A DNA stretch of 6,516 nt from JAWOGN01 sp046496815. Its GTDB lineage: Bacteria > Desulfobacterota > DSM-4660 > Desulfatiglandales > Desulfatiglandaceae. This document shows, piece after piece, positions 6,375 through 6,516 of this stretch. The stretch's first letter is position 1. Each line of letters starts with the position of its first letter. The stretch lies in assembly GCA_046496815.1 (NCBI GenBank), contig JAWOGN010000134.1, forward strand, positions 1 through 6,516, given 5' to 3'. Under the pieces are notes generated by a model. The model was not told the origin of the DNA and searched no databases. It was given only the letters and a program-made list of their open reading frames with translations. Position numbers and translations under genes: made by a program.

Positions 6375-6516
6375 ATGACAGACTGGGAACCGAAGATAAC
6401 AACGTTCTTGTGCAACTGGTGCAGTTACGGGGCGGCGGATCTGGCGGGAGTCAGCCGATTTCAATATCCCCCCAATTTCCGAGTAATCCGGGTGCCTTGC
6501 TCGGGTCGGGTGAGCC
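6375..6516 (+). CDS. mvhD: MvhD family iron-sulfur subunit, N-terminal part (truncated by window edge)
   Basis: Forty-seven codons are present before the window ends; family members are usually about 130-150 aa or longer. The start is an ATG at 6375 with AGGAG at 6364-6368. FLCNWCSYGAADLAG (residues 11-25), QYPPN (30-34) and the following IRVPCSGRV are hallmarks of MvhD/VhuD, the small [2Fe-2S] protein that carries electrons from a hydrogenase or dehydrogenase to HdrA. Visible cysteines are C13, C16 and C42, all encoded by TGC. Some relatives (VhuD, BamF) use selenocysteine, but no in-frame TGA occurs in this part. The gene follows hdrA after 114 nt, the usual gene order, so the protein probably docks on the HdrA product. 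The missing 3' part and the next gene would show whether the electron donor is a hydrogenase, a formate dehydrogenase or another enzyme. Confidence 0.9.
   Translation, partial: MTDWEPKITTFLCNWCSYGAADLAGVSRFQYPPNFRVIRVPCSGRVS

Overview
The window holds an electron-transfer gene cluster of the heterodisulfide reductase (Hdr) type, all on the + strand. In order these are a membrane protein joining a NarI/HdrE-like cytochrome b module to two ferredoxin modules (477-2252), hdrB (2353-3222), a double-length hdrA (3231-6260), and the first 47 codons of mvhD (6375 to the window end). The hdrA gene contains an in-frame TGA at 3408-3410. I read it as selenocysteine, because the frame stays HdrA-like on both sides, the TGA falls where family members have a cysteine, and a SECIS-like hairpin with an AGGUC loop lies just downstream.

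An anaerobic, selenocysteine-using bacterium is suggested, most likely a Desulfobacterota member (sulfate reducer, syntroph or anaerobic aromatic degrader). Double-length selenoprotein HdrA together with HdrB, MvhD and membrane Hdr modules is typical of that group. This is inferred from gene content; there is no taxonomic marker in the window.

Layout: 1-39 may be the tail of an upstream gene. 40-476 is a gene-poor leader with a weak terminator-like hairpin (312-341), a plausible sigma70 promoter (358-384) and a doubtful minus-strand ORF of 51 codons (127-282). Next come the membrane fusion gene, a 100-nt gap, hdrB, an 8-nt gap, hdrA, a 114-nt gap with a perfect 17-bp palindrome (6344-6360), and mvhD, cut by the window edge.

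How they may work together: MvhD normally passes electrons from a hydrogenase or dehydrogenase to HdrA. HdrA flavin splits or merges electron pairs between ferredoxin and a second acceptor, and HdrB with an HdrC-type ferredoxin handles the high-potential branch. Here no separate hdrC is seen in the window. The HdrC module is fused to a predicted five-helix membrane cytochrome b whose periplasmic loop carries a CXXCH heme c motif. The likely reading is a flavin-based bifurcating or confurcating complex wired to the quinone pool and/or a periplasmic cytochrome c. HdrB-, HdrA- and MvhD-like subunits are also combined in BamDEF of class II benzoyl-CoA reductase, so a role there cannot be excluded without the flanking genes.
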